A DNA stretch of 64,000 nucleotides from Metridium senile (lineage: Eukaryota > Cnidaria > Anthozoa > Actiniaria > Metridiidae): positions 5,005,306 through 5,069,305 of the forward strand of contig OX459104.1 in assembly GCA_949775045.1 (NCBI GenBank), given 5' to 3'. The notes under the pieces were generated by a model that saw only the letters and a program-made list of their open reading frames with translations, made no database searches and was not told the DNA's origin. This document shows positions 44,303-55,557 of the stretch, one piece after another; position 1 is the stretch's first letter, and every line of letters starts with the position of its first letter. Position numbers and translations under genes: made by a program.

Positions 44303-47300
44303 ATGGAGGTATGTGAGGAGTTTACTTGTGATTACAATGGCTGTGGCTGTTCGTACCGGTCGTATAACAATTTACTGAAACATTATCGTGAAAATGTTAC
44401 GCATAAACCTGTCAATTTTGCAAGAAAAAAGCCAGAAACGGCAAAGGAGACTGTAGAAAGACTTATCGCTAAGGATGTACCGCAACGGAGACGACTGTCT
44501 GTAGTAAAGGAAGTAGTAGAACAACTTTCCAACGAAGAATTAGTAGAGTTTGTGTTACCTCGTTTATGCAAAAATGTTTCTGTATGGGAATTTCTCTCTA
44601 AAAAATGTGAAACTCGCCGAAAACCGTCTGCAAATACTGTTGACATTTTACAGCAACTGAACCAACTTAGAAGTGATTTGTTTTCTTCTAAATTTTCTGG
44701 CCTTGCAAATATTGCATTCAACAATTCATGTACAACTCCCTCTACAGCTAGCAAACCTCCACTTATTACACCTGGTAATGAAAAGGAAATTTGTGAACAA
44801 TTACTTTCACAAGACAATGGAAGGGCTTTCAGAGAAACACTTATGCCAATGGTATATGAAGGGAATAAGGATGTGTTCAGAGAATTTGCTGGTGGTGTCG
44901 TTAGTTCTTTTGGGGTGGGCCAAAAGGGGCTTCAGGATGTACTACGAAACACTTGGGGCAAACATTTGTCTGAATTACTTGGAATTGATGTTATTCCCCC
45001 CAAAAATGAAGTTGTTTCTAGAATGAACATTAAGAAAAAGGAACTTGCTGAAAAAGTGGGGTTGACCTTTGAACGTCATGGTGACTTAGTTGTTGGTTAT
45101 GTAGATCCAAAACTTTATTTAGAATATTTTTTGTCTCGCCCTGGCACCCAACTTTCAATTGAAACCCCTAGAGGTGCTGTTATTATTTTTGCCTATACTG
45201 ATTTGGCTCCACTTCTTAAGTGGTCAAGAAATTTTAATGGTTTAACTAGTCTACGTGTCAAGGTTGTAGAACCATATAACTTGCAAAGTACAGTCCTGTC
45301 ACTAGCATATTATCTGGATAAAGATAGTTATGACAACACACTGAAAGCATTTTCAGGGGTGTATAACAAGTTATCAACACTTAAGTCCATTTGTCATGAG
45401 CCAACAAATTCCAACCTTGATGTTCACTATCGATGTGTTGGGGATGGTAAAGAGAGAAGGTCACCTACTGGTCATTCAACAGCTCGATCATGTTACCCAG
45501 TTTGTGATGCACCTGAGCATTCTAGTCAGCTGGGTGACATGACAGTTGTATCTGATAAACCAGAATGGTCAGTAGCTGACAGTAAGCAAAGTCAGGTTGA
45601 TTACAAAAATTGGCTTGGGGGAAGAAAAAACAACAACAAAAATACATTTGCCGCATCACACCTTGGCTGCCAGGGAAGAATAAACCTCTCTTGCTGTGAC
45701 ATGGAAAATTATTATCCTGGCACTTTGCATCTTGCAATGAGATCTGCAGAAACTCTCTGCAAAAAAATTACTGATTGTGCAGCAGGTAAGAATTATATTC
45801 AAAGGGATTTGTATAAATGGAAATATTGTATAACAATGCATATTATAATAATCTTCTTTACCTCTCAGTCTAGTGCAAACACTAGAGCGATTTTCATTAA
45901 CCCATGAAATACATTTTAGCATACTTACTCTAATTCTTTTGTTTGAACCTGAGTATTGCACACTAATAAATAATATTTATTTCAGATTTATAAAAACCAC
46001 TAAAAGTTTGCAATGGACTTGGTGTAATAGTCATATAAATACAAAAGAATTAGAGTGTAATAGTACTACATAGAATGCTTAGACTAGAGAGGTTTTCATG
46101 GACATAGTTTAAGGACTCCACACAGGACAAAATGTCAAAAGCAAACAATGCCAGTGTTATATACAGAAATACCAGCTAGCAATCCTGATATTTCATTGAT
46201 TTTTATACAACATATTTTGAATATAACATCTACATAAAATACTTGTTTCTGATTGGCTGTGAATGTTTTTTATTTGTCCCATGCAATATTTAATTCCATT
46301 CATGTGGGAACTGTGGTACCTTCTTAGAGGATTTCAACTCATGTTTTATGTAAGGGTTAGAAGATGAACGCGAGTGTCCTATGGGATATAGAGTCTAGAG
46401 CATTAGATAGAAGGCCTTCTATATAATGTGAGAGACTCTATGTCCCATAGGACACTCACGTTCATCATCTAACTGTTTTAGAATATGACCATGCCACGAA
46501 GATACTATACTATATAGTACTTGTAAAGCATTGTGAACTTCTATATAGTATCTCTCTGACGAGGTGGGCAAAACAACAAATAACAAAAGGCCTCACCAGT
46601 GGAATACTATATTTAGATACTATGGGATATAAAACACTATAATACAGTCATCTGATTGGCTGAGTGGATGTGATTATTTTCTAAGAAGATGCTACAATAT
46701 AACCTTATATATTGAAGAAATAGAAAACATGCACACGTGCTGTGTGCAGTTATAAAGCACGCGGAGTTGTCAGAACAAGAGAGAAGTGTTAAGAGAAGCA
46801 TGACGCAAAGCGGAGCAACACTTCTTGAGTGTTCTGACAATTCCAAGTGCTTTATAACTGCATACAGCACAGAAAGCAAGTTTTCTATTTCTTTTATAAA
46901 ATACCAATTGATCAACATGCAAAAGCGTGTGCTGTGTGCTCTCACAAATAGTTATTTTATAAATGTAAATGATTGTTTATCATTGGTTTTATATACAATC
47001 GTGGACAACTTCATACATGGAAGACTATAATTTATGAATTCAAGCTGTGGATCACTATATCTAACATGTTAATTATTCATTACGTGTATGTTTCTGTTAC
47101 CCTGATGATGGGCAAACAACATTTGGTTGAAGAAACATACACGCAATGAACAAATACCAACCAACAAAGAAATTAATCATTGTCAAAATAAGACTATTTG
47201 TTTTTGTTTACTTTGTTTATTGAGTTGTCTGTTGGATGTGTGGTTTTTGAGAGTTTACTGAAAAAATGCAAAGTATATTTTGAGAGTTCATTGTTGTAAT

Positions 47301-49671
47301 TATTGTTTTTTATTCACCTTCAAGTATTAACAGGTTCCAAAGCAAAGTGTTTACAATCTATGACAAAGATAGCACGCCATGTCAGTCTAGAAGAAGGGAA
47401 AATAACATTTGATGAAATTGGTGTTCTAGCTTTACATCAGAAGATACCCAGAATTCTTGAAGAAGCTGGATTCAGTGGAATTGCTCTTGATGTACTTTCT
47501 TGTTTTGGTGCTGGACTTGAGAGTGTTTTCAATAACCTCCTACAAACCCCCAAAGGACTGACAAGTGAGAGTTATGAAGTTGATGCTCGAGTAAAACTTG
47601 GGTTCCAGTCTGTAGTTATCTTTGGTACCAAGTCAATCACACCATCTCTAAAGCAAATTGTATCATATGTCCCATTTTATGTTGACAAAGCTGTTAGTGA
47701 TGGAAAACTGGTTGGCCTGCCAATAACACTTAAGAATTTCACAGACCGCACCATGGAGACAGCACATGTTGAACCAAAGTCTGGTCAGTTTATATTCAGT
47801 GGAGGTCGCAGAGGTGCGATTACAAAGAACGAACAAGAGGAACTTGTAATCACACAGCTGTTCTATAACGAGTTGATGAAAGTTGAGTGCAGAGAATCAA
47901 TGCCAATACTGTCATCAGATGCCAAATTTAAACGCAAACATGCGAAAGAAGCAGACCCTGTCAAGACAAAAAAAATGAAAGTGGTAAGAGATTAATTCTC
48001 AGAATTAAACAAATTCTTACCTCATTATTTGTTATTATTATAATTACAAATAATTTTTATTATTTTTACTTGCTACTAAAATTTGTAAAAATTAAATTAA
48101 TATTCCTTTTATTACCCAAAAGTGTAATGATTTATACTTAATTAACTAAAAATTATCACTGGTAATCAAAATGATATGATAATACCATACTAATCTAATC
48201 TAATCTAATCTATTAGGGTTATAGTAAATATTAACTGAATCCCCTATATTAAGCTTTACCTCTAGGTAAGAACTAATTAATGAAACATACAAAAACTTTT
48301 GTTATCAAAAGTGCAAGAGGTGTTACTGCTACTATGTTAATGATAATAATAATGAAAACTTTAATGTATTTCTTCTTAATTTATAACTGTTAACCTCACT
48401 AAGTGATAATAATAACAATAACAACAACAATAATGACAATTTGTTTTTAGCACACTACACTCTACACTCCCTTATAAACTTAAAAAAACATAAAACATAG
48501 TGATCACATTTTAAAATACATTTTTATATGCTTGTCAGCAACTCCCCTTTGATGATAGTGATGTTCAACATAGTGGTAGTGAAGAACCTCAGATGGAAGA
48601 TAGAAGTTTAGAGGTAATTACAATTAGAGTGTAGTATAATATGATGATAATACCAAAAAGTTCTAATGAGGCCTGAAGATACTATGTGTACAAAATTATT
48701 CTGAGCCTTGATTCGCCAGTTCATGACAGACATCATCAGCAAATGAGATTTAAATGTGCAGTCAAATGTTTACATTTACATGTAAATATTTGAGTTTTTA
48801 TATTATTTTTATATTTATACATTTATAGGTTGATGAATATTAATATTGTATCAAAAAGTAGTAAGCTATTTGATTATGATTATATAACAATAATATAACT
48901 GAAAATAAATTGCTAAGCATAATATAACATTACTTGCCTTTCTAGAACCAAGATGAAGAAGACCAGTTGACTACAGACCAAATAATGTCCATCACAGGGA
49001 AAATTCCAGAAGGTTCAGCAGAAGATATTTCTGATCTCGTGTGCCAACTTACAGAAAGGGCATCAAAGAAGGTACCCAGCATTACAAATGTCAACAAGGG
49101 AAATGCAGCCGAGTTTTGTAAGACCATCAAACAGGAACCCATCAAATCCTACCATTTGGACAGTATTAACGTCGCGAACACAGACTGGATACGCGAAGAT
49201 CAGCGTGTTTCCAAGGAAACTTTTATTCTCAAATTCAATCCAAAGAACGAGTCACAACTGGTGATAGAGCGTAAACGATTCCAGTCAGAAGAAAGAAAAC
49301 GAGTGATCGTTTCAACAACGGATGTAATGGGAATGGAGTTTTCAGGCAACAACGTTTTGATGCATCTCTACAAGCCTCCTGTTTTGAGCAAGAAAGCCTC
49401 GAAAGGTCCATGGAAAGACGAAGAGTGTGTTTCGGAAGGTGGGAAGATCGTAGTTATCCGCATGACCTTTCATGGACCAGCGCCAATTGCAGATCTTCAG
49501 GGTATTCGGCTATTGTCCAAAGCCATTGACGGTGGATTACGCTTGTCGTATAGTAATTTCAAGCCTGAGAATCCGTTCAAACCAGAAGAAATCCTCCCGT
49601 TAATTCAAGACCCAACATTAGTCAAAGCGATGCAGCTGTGCGTGTTACAGCTCAAAGATCAGCATCTGTGA
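44303..49671 (+). CDS. Four-exon gene, 977-aa transposase-like protein with N-terminal C2H2-like finger
   Basis: Exons 44,303-45,785, 47,334-47,983, 48,539-48,613 and 48,946-49,671 join in frame with GT-AG introns (phases 1, 0, 0), total 2,934 nt. The start ATG precedes a C2H2-like finger (CDYNGCGCSYRSYNNLLKHY, His ligands in KHYRENVTH). Exon 1 then has a motif-rich block: GDGKERRSPTGHSTARSCYP, VCDAPEHSSQLGDM and, near its end, PGTLHLAMRSAETLCKKI. Exon 2 has an acidic-ligand-like stretch around TMETAHVEPKSG with SGGRRGA, as at the end of many DDE transposase catalytic domains. Exon 3 is acidic (25 residues). Exon 4 lacks known motifs. Its place between inverted repeats with a 9-bp duplication argues for a transposase, DNA-binding at the N-terminus. 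I could not assign a superfamily or name the catalytic triad. No stops or frameshifts; it may be active or domesticated. Confidence 0.75.
46347..46472. mobile_element. Fold-back MITE in intron 1 of the transposase-like gene
   Basis: GTTAGAAGATGAACGCGAGT and CCTATGGGATATAGAGTCT are mirrored by AGACTCTATGTCCCATAGG and ACTCACGTTCATCATCTAAC. Confidence 0.8.
46630..46960. mobile_element. Second fold-back element in the same intron
   Basis: GCTGTGTGCAGTTATAAAGC is mirrored by GCTTTATAACTGCATACAGC, and outer TAGAAAACATGCACACGTGC pairs loosely with GCATGTTGATC/GCAAAAGCGTG sequence near 46,915. It gives rise to the two shadow ORFs here. Confidence 0.65.
47065..47152. repeat. Short inverted repeat in intron 1
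   Basis: CATTACGTGTATGTTTCT is mirrored by AGAAACATACACGCAATG with a spacer of about 45 bp. Confidence 0.7.
48189..48216. repeat. (TAATC)n microsatellite in intron 2 of the transposase-like gene
   Basis: Five CTAAT units in a row. Confidence 0.85.
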
Positions 49672-49894
49672 CTCCATCGTAAAATTGTTTTCACAACTGT
49701 TTCAGGCATTCAAGGATCTGTTAAACGAACGGCTGACAGGATCCGGGCAGACCAATCATGAAGAATAATATTAGATTTTCTTCCCACGTGTAATGTAATT
49801 ACAATAATTACAAGTATAAAGTGTAAATACAAGCATTCGCGTCCTCAATCAGTCTTACCAATTAAAAAATAGATTAAGTAAGATAACACTACCA

Positions 49895-49904
49895 AATAAA
49901 TAAA
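49895..49904 (+). terminator. Candidate poly(A) signal of the transposase-like gene
   Basis: AATAAATAAA about 225 bp beyond the stop codon and upstream of the right inverted terminal repeat. It is selected by position. Confidence 0.45.
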
Positions 49905-50059
49905 TATTTGGAGTGTTTGGCATGCTAACTGCCACGTAAAAACGAGTTTTTAACTTCTCCCCGTTGCTATGTCGGCCATCTTGTTTTTGAAATCAACAAA
50001 GCGATCGCAAGTGGTCATGGGATGGATTTTTTCTCGATGACCACCTAACGCGCTCTGAT

Positions 50060-51170
50060 TGGCTAATAGCGCTGCGCGGAAACTACGTCACAGAAATTTG
50101 ACCCCCCAGTGTGATTCGGACAAACATTGAGGTCAATACAGAGAGAATGAGTGAGGAATCAGAATGTTCGTCTTGAAATTCGTCTAAAAAAGCTATTTAT
50201 TTGACAGAAAATGATGTCTTTTCTGGTTCAAAGTTTATCAGCAATCCAGAGAACTATACCGTGGACTATGTTGAACTGTTCCAACGACTTTTTATAATCC
50301 GGAGAATTTTTATTTATTTTCTATGTGAGCTCACCATAGATTTACACTCATTTCTAACCATGCACCATTCTACACATACACGACTTTGTTTTTACACATA
50401 CTTTTACATAATATTTTCACTTTTACGCAAACCATCAACCACTTTATACAAGTCCAACAATAACTACGGCCCTCGATCGACTCTTCGTTGACCTTACATA
50501 AGTTCTTTTAATAACTTCTTCGGTTAAAAGAAGTGCATATATATTATTAGATAGTTCTACCATGTCATCGGCTATTTCGTCGAGCAACTGGTCATTTGAA
50601 ATAGAAGGTAAAAATGTAGTATGAGAAAGGCTGCCTTTTTCGATCTGATTTCGAAACTTCTTTATCACACAAGGCTCTTTGTTTCGGCGCCTTTCTCTTT
50701 GCACGGCAAGCTTTCTCTACTTGTTCGGTCGTGAAATTTGCTTTAAGAGGGTTTGGAAACACTTCAGTAGGTCCTTTCTCTCCAGGCCAATGAGGATCAT
50801 ACGTAATTTTTGTAATATTCGTTGTGCCGAAATGTTCTCAAGATCAAGCGTTGATTCACCTCTGACATATCGCTCGTGATCGTGCCAAGGCATAACGAAT
50901 GTTATAAATTCCTTTTTGCCCGATTCCTTCAATTCTTTCAGCAATTTTGGCAGTCTGTCGGGATATCTGGAATCGCTATTGCATCTACCCCAACAGCATT
51001 GTTTCGTACCGACCATTTTAACAATGGATAAGGCATAATTTTATAAAAATAGCGAGCGGAATGCCAATCTCACATATTGTTACTGTAATCTTGAGCTTGT
51101 GTTTGTCCGAATCGCGCAGGGGGGTCTAATTATCTAATCTATTTTTAGACCATCCGCGCAGCGCTATTCC
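50060..51170. mobile_element. Decayed inverted-repeat element with THAP-like ORF remnant
   Basis: AATAGCGCTGCGCGG (about 50,067) is mirrored by CCGCGCAGCGCTATT (about 51,152). Further inward GACCCCCC and GATTCGGACAAACA on the left match GGGGGGTC and TGTTTGTCCGAATC on the right. The end repeats are interrupted by a 30-bp insertion on the right. It abuts the large element. Confidence 0.6.
50444..51016 (-). pseudogene. THAP-like Cys-rich N-terminal fragment with stop and frameshift
   Basis: The minus-strand ATG at 51,016 gives MVGTKQCCWGRCNSDSRYPD, resembling the N-terminal zinc-binding start of THAP-type transposase proteins (Cys pair, then SDSRYP). The later Cys/His pair is not clearly seen. 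The frame stops at 50,717 and a shifted frame to 50,444 continues with a Lys/Arg-rich part. Similarity is from memory of related proteins and needs a search. Confidence 0.35.
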
Positions 51171-51299
51171 CTTCCCTCAGATCACCTGGAGAGTTAATTT
51201 ATTTATAATAACTTTATTTACAAGCAAAATAATAAAAATTGTCAAGCCTTTGGTAACCAGGTAACACCAACATTGGATACCACCCTCCTCACCACCCAC

Positions 51300-51493
51300 G
51301 GATTCAGGGTTATTACAGAACGGTCACGGTCACGCAAAGGTCACAGCATTAACCAATCACATCGCGCGAGAAAAACAAATCAGCCAATCAAAATTCTACA
51401 AAACATTGAGGATTCCCAATATTTAAAAAAAGAATAACTTCAATAGTCATAGTTTCTTACACTCATACCAATTCTCTCTCTGAAGCACAAAGT
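51300..51493 (+). promoter_or_regulatory. Promoter of solitary RING exon D
   Basis: The blocks CGGTCACGCAAAGGTCACAG, AACCAATCACATCGCGCGAG and AGCCAATCAAAATTCTAC precede the RING exon as in the other copies. The spacing to the ATG is kept to within tens of bases. Confidence 0.6.
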
Positions 51494-51657
51494 ATGTCTC
51501 TTCATCCTGGTATAACTACAGAAGGAATAGATGAATTTTTTGATCCTCCACTAGAGGCTAAATACAAATGTCCCATTTGTCTGCTGGGATTGCGAGAACC
51601 ATTTCAAACACAGTGTGGCCATCGCTTTTGTAGAGGTTGCATTACTCGATCTCTTAG
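51494..51657 (+). pseudogene. Solitary TRAF-like RING exon D
   Basis: 164 nt, the same length and phase as exon 1 of the intact gene. It encodes [28 protein letters not shown] and [13 protein letters not shown], with all six first-half RING ligands present and a GTAAG donor at 51,658. Exons 2-3 do not follow on this strand before the headless zinc-finger copy at 58,480, so a full RING cannot form from this window. Confidence 0.75.
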
Positions 51658-51836
51658 GTAAGTTTGCGAGAATTTTAAATTTTTAAATTTAAAAACATTT
51701 TTTTTTCTATTTCGCTTTGTATTTGAAAATTAGGGTTTTTATGGTTAGAAAATTAGTAACATTGATTAAATAACAGGGAACTTTTATTAGTCTTTTATTC
51801 CGCGACTAGTCGTCCGTCTTGACTGTCTTGACTGAC

Positions 51837-52219
51837 CACAGGCAGCCCAACTACTCCTTTCGAGGATTTTTTATTAACAATGGAAAAAAATGCGCGCGAC
51901 TATTTTGGTTTCTTCGTTTGGCGCGCGCTTGTAGTCTTTGGGTTTCCTGTGGCGCGCTTGTAGATTATGGGGTTCCTGTGGTCAATCCCGCGGGAGACAA
52001 GTCACAATATACAAGGTACCTGACCCTGCTGACAATCCATCCCGCGGGATTGACCACAGGAACCCCACAATCTACAAGCGCGCCACAGGAAACCCAAACA
52101 CTACAAGCGCGCGCCAAACGTACGAAGAAACCAAAATAGTCGCGCGCATTTTTTTCCTTTGAATCTTTATTGAAAACTAAAAAATCCTCGAAAGGATTAG
52201 TTGGGCTTCCTGTGGACTG
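51837..52219. mobile_element. About 380-bp fold-back element with CACAGG...CCTGTG ends
   Basis: The left arm (CACAGGCAGCCCAACTACTC, GCGCGCGCTTGTAGTCTTTG, GGGGTTCCTGTGGTCAATCC) is mirrored by the right arm down to GTTGGGCTTCCTGTG. Each arm holds several CCTGTGG motifs next to GGGTTT, GGGGTT or GGGCTT. Flanks GACTGAC before and after suggest a 5-7-bp target duplication (the exact length is ambiguous because the end base repeats). Confidence 0.8.
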
Positions 52220-52941
52220 ACCGGAAGTAAATGGGACTGAATCGGAAGTGAAGTTTCGATGAAGTCACGTGATTTATAGGTAAGGAAAACAAATGGCTGC
52301 CATCGCTACTGGAGAAAGTGTGACTACGCTAGTCAGAGTATTTCTGAAGCTAACAAGGAGAGGAATAGCAAATGTATTAAGATAAGAATGCATTGTCAGA
52401 CGGTATTGACTCTTCTTTGATAAAGAAAAGTGATTTATTGAGGTTAAAATATGTTCTACGCTGCCACACTCTGCATACATGTGCATCATGCACCGTACAC
52501 TAGAACGCTGGTACGTATAACGTCTATAACATGTAGAGAAACACTAACCAAGTTCAATGCTTATATCATATTGTCTATTTATCATTTAACATACGAGCAT
52601 GCGGTATTATAGTTTCATTTACGGAGAAACTGCCACCTCGAGAGTTCAAATATCCGAAGAAAAATAACCTAATACGTAAAGCAATTGTAGACATGAAATT
52701 AACTTCAACACATTTAGAATTGAACTTACACTTTATACAGTGCACTTTATATAACTTATCAACTGCCTTGTCAGCAAATTATTTCATACAAGATGTAATG
52801 ATGCAGGTAATGATACAATGATGCAAAAATATAAGTTAATGATATTAATAACAATAATTTGCTTATAAAGTGGTTATATTCAAGTCTGTTCTAAGCGCTG
52901 AAAACATAAAACATATTTAAACATTAAAATACAAAATTATA

Positions 52942-53082
52942 GAGTACAAACACTAAAAGTGTGCGACATAAATACCACTAAATACTGCTAAATTATGCAA
53001 ATTCTTTTGTTCTCTATTGTTTAATCAACACTATTTAGTGGTAAATAGTACAAAGTATTGCACACTTTTATTGTTTGTACTC
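52942..53082. mobile_element. 141-bp MITE, TA duplication, empty site in copy A
   Basis: The ends GAGTACAAACACTAAAAGTG and CACTTTTATTGTTTGTACTC are flanked by TA. Copy A has the intact site (AAAATTATAGTATTAAATT) near 22,155-22,172. Confidence 0.92.
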
Positions 53083-53634
53083 TAGTATTAAATTATAATA
53101 TTTATTATTATTACATTTATAATTTAAAAGCTAAAGTGTTCAGTTATGATTTAAAAATTGATAAAGGAACGCTGACCATAAGACTTGAGGTTATGATATT
53201 TAGATGTGAGGATGATCAGAGATTTCTTGTAGGTTGATATACAGGCAGGTGTCACCTCATCAAGTCAAAGTTAATTAACGTGCAAATATCAAAATATGAT
53301 GGTAAAATTAAATATCTGTTTAAAAGTTATTTACTAGAATGATTTGTCCTAGAATTTGAATATAGCTTATCCTTGGTAATTTAAGGAATGTATGTGCGTT
53401 ATCTGTTGTATTACGATGATTTAAGATAGACGAGATTGAGCTTAGTCTCATGTTCCTTTAATAATCCGCCATATTGGACTACTATTGAAAAGGCTTTTGA
53501 AAAACTGTTTACCCCGCAATTGACCGATGTAGACAAAACATGATTATTCGCCACCGCATTTTTCACATCTTTTAGTGTTTTAGTTGATGATTTGAAATTA
53601 AAATGCTTTTCCCCATGGGACAACTTCTGTTTAT

Positions 53635-54036
53635 TGCCGGATTTCAAACCGTTAGGGCTGGGGCGAATCGCCTTATACTTTGCCAAACAAGACTTTATTT
53701 ACATAATCAGAGAAACCTTGCCAAGCTTTACAAAATCCTGAAGTTTGGTGTTGATTGGTTTAATATTGTGTGAAATACAGCAATTCAAAAACTTGAAAAT
53801 TTATGAAGAAATGTATGGAAAACCGGACAAGTTGGTCAAGTTGTCCGGTTTTTGACATTTCCCATACATTTCTTTACAAACGTCAATAGCTGTATCTCAT
53901 GCAATATTAAACCAATCAACACCAAACTTCAAGACATTGTAAAGCTAGACAAGGTTTCTCTGATTATGTAAATAAAATCTTGTTTGGCAAAGTATAGGGC
54001 AATTCGCCCCAGCCCCTAACGGTTTGAAATCCGGCA
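53635..54036. mobile_element. 402-bp fold-back MITE, AT duplication, empty site in copy A
   Basis: Same family as 33,732-34,134 (TGCCGGATTTCAAACCGTTAG end). Copy A reads CTTCTGTTTATGATCGCTG (near 22,708-22,726) at this place, so the duplication is AT. A few bases to the right differ between copies. Confidence 0.92.
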
Positions 54037-54569
54037 ATGATCGCTGTTTACATCTATTGTTCCATTCCAGGTTATTCACATTTCTTAATACTTGTAAATA
54101 GGAAATAGACTAGTAAATAGATTTATACATTTTTTTATATGTCATTTCTTCAAGTAAAATAAAGATGTTTGAAAATCTTGAATACTTCTGTGACTTTTAA
54201 GATCGGTTGACTTGTGCCGAACTCCTTGTGCCCAGTCCCTGTGCCCAGTCCCTATATGCAACGACACGGTAAAAATGGCGACTTGGGTTTTGATCGGAAC
54301 GTTTTTCATTTAAAGATTCAGGAACTTCAAATTAATTGTTCATTATATTCAAAAATGATTTAAAATTTACTTTATGAAGTGATTTATGAGTTTTCCTTCG
54401 TTTATTGAGATTCGATTGAGATCAAGTTTGCAGTGCGATCGTGAATCAACTGACGGCAAGAGTCAGCACTAATATCGGAATTCATTAAGATCATATTTTG
54501 TTACTTCTAAAGACTTCAAATAATATAATATTTACTTTATGAAGTATTTTGTGTGTACTTAGTTACTAA

Positions 54570-54665
54570 AAATAACACGGGCGAATCGACTTTTTATGCC
54601 GGGCCAATCGACTTTTTTTACGGGCGAAACGTCTTGGGCGAAACGACCACCTGGCGAAACGACCG
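54570..54665 (+). repeat. GGGCGAA repeat cluster, copy B
   Basis: Counterpart of 23,225-23,325. Confidence 0.75.
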
Positions 54666-55169
54666 GTAATCGATGAAAATTCAACGGTCAACGATAGGCT
54701 GTTGTAGCGTTACGACAGAAACTTTGCCAGAGACAAAATGAGAGGCAAAAAGATCGATAGAAGAGAAAAACACATAGGCGGAAAGTAAGGCTATCGAGGT
54801 TTCGCGTATAAAAGAGATGTTGGAAAAGCTAAGCTGCACAACCTCGCAACGAAGGAGGTTTATCGAAGCGAAGTTTTAGCAGTTTATAGTGATGCTTCGT
54901 CCCCGTTTCCCTCGTGTAAAGACAAGGACGTTCCTCCTTTTGCATTAATTATGTCTCAATTTTGTGTGTATGTGTTTGATAATACCACATATTGACAATA
55001 AAACTTGATAAATATATTTGATTTTGCTCAATTTGTTTGATAAAATTGTAGCAAAATTTGCCATAAAATCACCCTGATTTGCATTCGATTCAAATAATAT
55101 TCACTCGATTATTCGAGCAACATTCATTCGACAATTCGAACAATATTTATTCGATAGTTTGAGCAATAT

Positions 55170-55337
55170 TCATTCGATAATTTCTTTAGAAACTGCCTTA
55201 GCGCAAACAATTTCTTCTTCCTCATTATCTAAATCACTGTCTTCGCTTTCTGACCCTGTATGGTACAATTCTTCTGAACTTTCAGAGGGGTTTTCACTCT
55301 TCGACTCGCTCTTGCCTTCCTCGCTGCTGTCCGCCAT
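55170..55337 (-). CDS. Acidic 55-residue ORF, copy B
   Basis: Same start (MADSSEEGK), stop and acidic composition as 23,895-24,059, with one extra Glu codon in the DNEEEE run. Conservation of start, stop and frame between the copies, while the flanking minisatellite changed length, is weak evidence that the frame matters; recent duplication alone could also explain it. Confidence 0.4.
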   Translation of the reverse strand: MADSSEEGKSESKSENPSESSEELYHTGSESEDSDLDNEEEEIVCAKAVSKEIIE

Positions 55338-55557
55338 CTGTTTTGTTTATGTCAAAGTTAGTTTATGGATATATGACGTAAGCAGAGATATCGCAATATG
55401 ATTGGCTAAGGCAAAATTACTTGGCGGGAAGTCTGTTCTAAATATAGACAGGTCTGTAAAAACGTTCACTCTAAGAGGAGATAAGTAAGATGAAGGCTCC
55501 GGCTAATGGGCTCCTGCTAAGCATAAAAACCCTAATTTTCAAATACAAAGCAAAAAT

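Larger units (their letters stand above)
42920..50044 (+). mobile_element. About 7.1-kb DNA transposon with transposase-like gene, superfamily unassigned
   Basis: The left end (42,920-42,949) begins GCGGTAATCGAGGAAAAATC and the inverted right end (50,015-50,044) begins GTGGTCATCGAGAAAAAATC. About 27 of 30 positions match (shared ATCCATCCCATGA). The flanks are CTATCGCGC (42,911-42,919) and CTAACGCGC (50,045-50,053), a 9-bp duplication with one mismatch. Inside lie a nested Harbinger-like MITE (43,023-43,879), the four-exon gene (44,303-49,671) and fold-back elements in its first intron. No other gene was seen. The extent is inferred from the repeats and gene position; no empty site is present in this window. 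Confidence 0.75.

Noticed and set aside
45786..45907. Continuation of transposase exon 1 to the stop at 45,907
   Set aside because: A consensus GTAAGAAT donor at 45,786 and in-phase exon 2 at 47,334 give a much longer protein; the extension is AT-rich and unlike protein.
44673..46945. Overlapping ORFs 44,673-45,026 (plus), 44,383-44,817 (minus), 45,656-45,961 (minus), 46,637-46,945 (minus)
   Set aside because: They are shadows of exon 1 of the transposase-like gene or products of a fold-back element in its intron.
54841..55020. rRNA or snRNA gene in the well conserved non-coding block (also 23,500-23,700)
   Set aside because: Conservation is explained by the recent A/B duplication; no rRNA or snRNA signature sequence was recognised.
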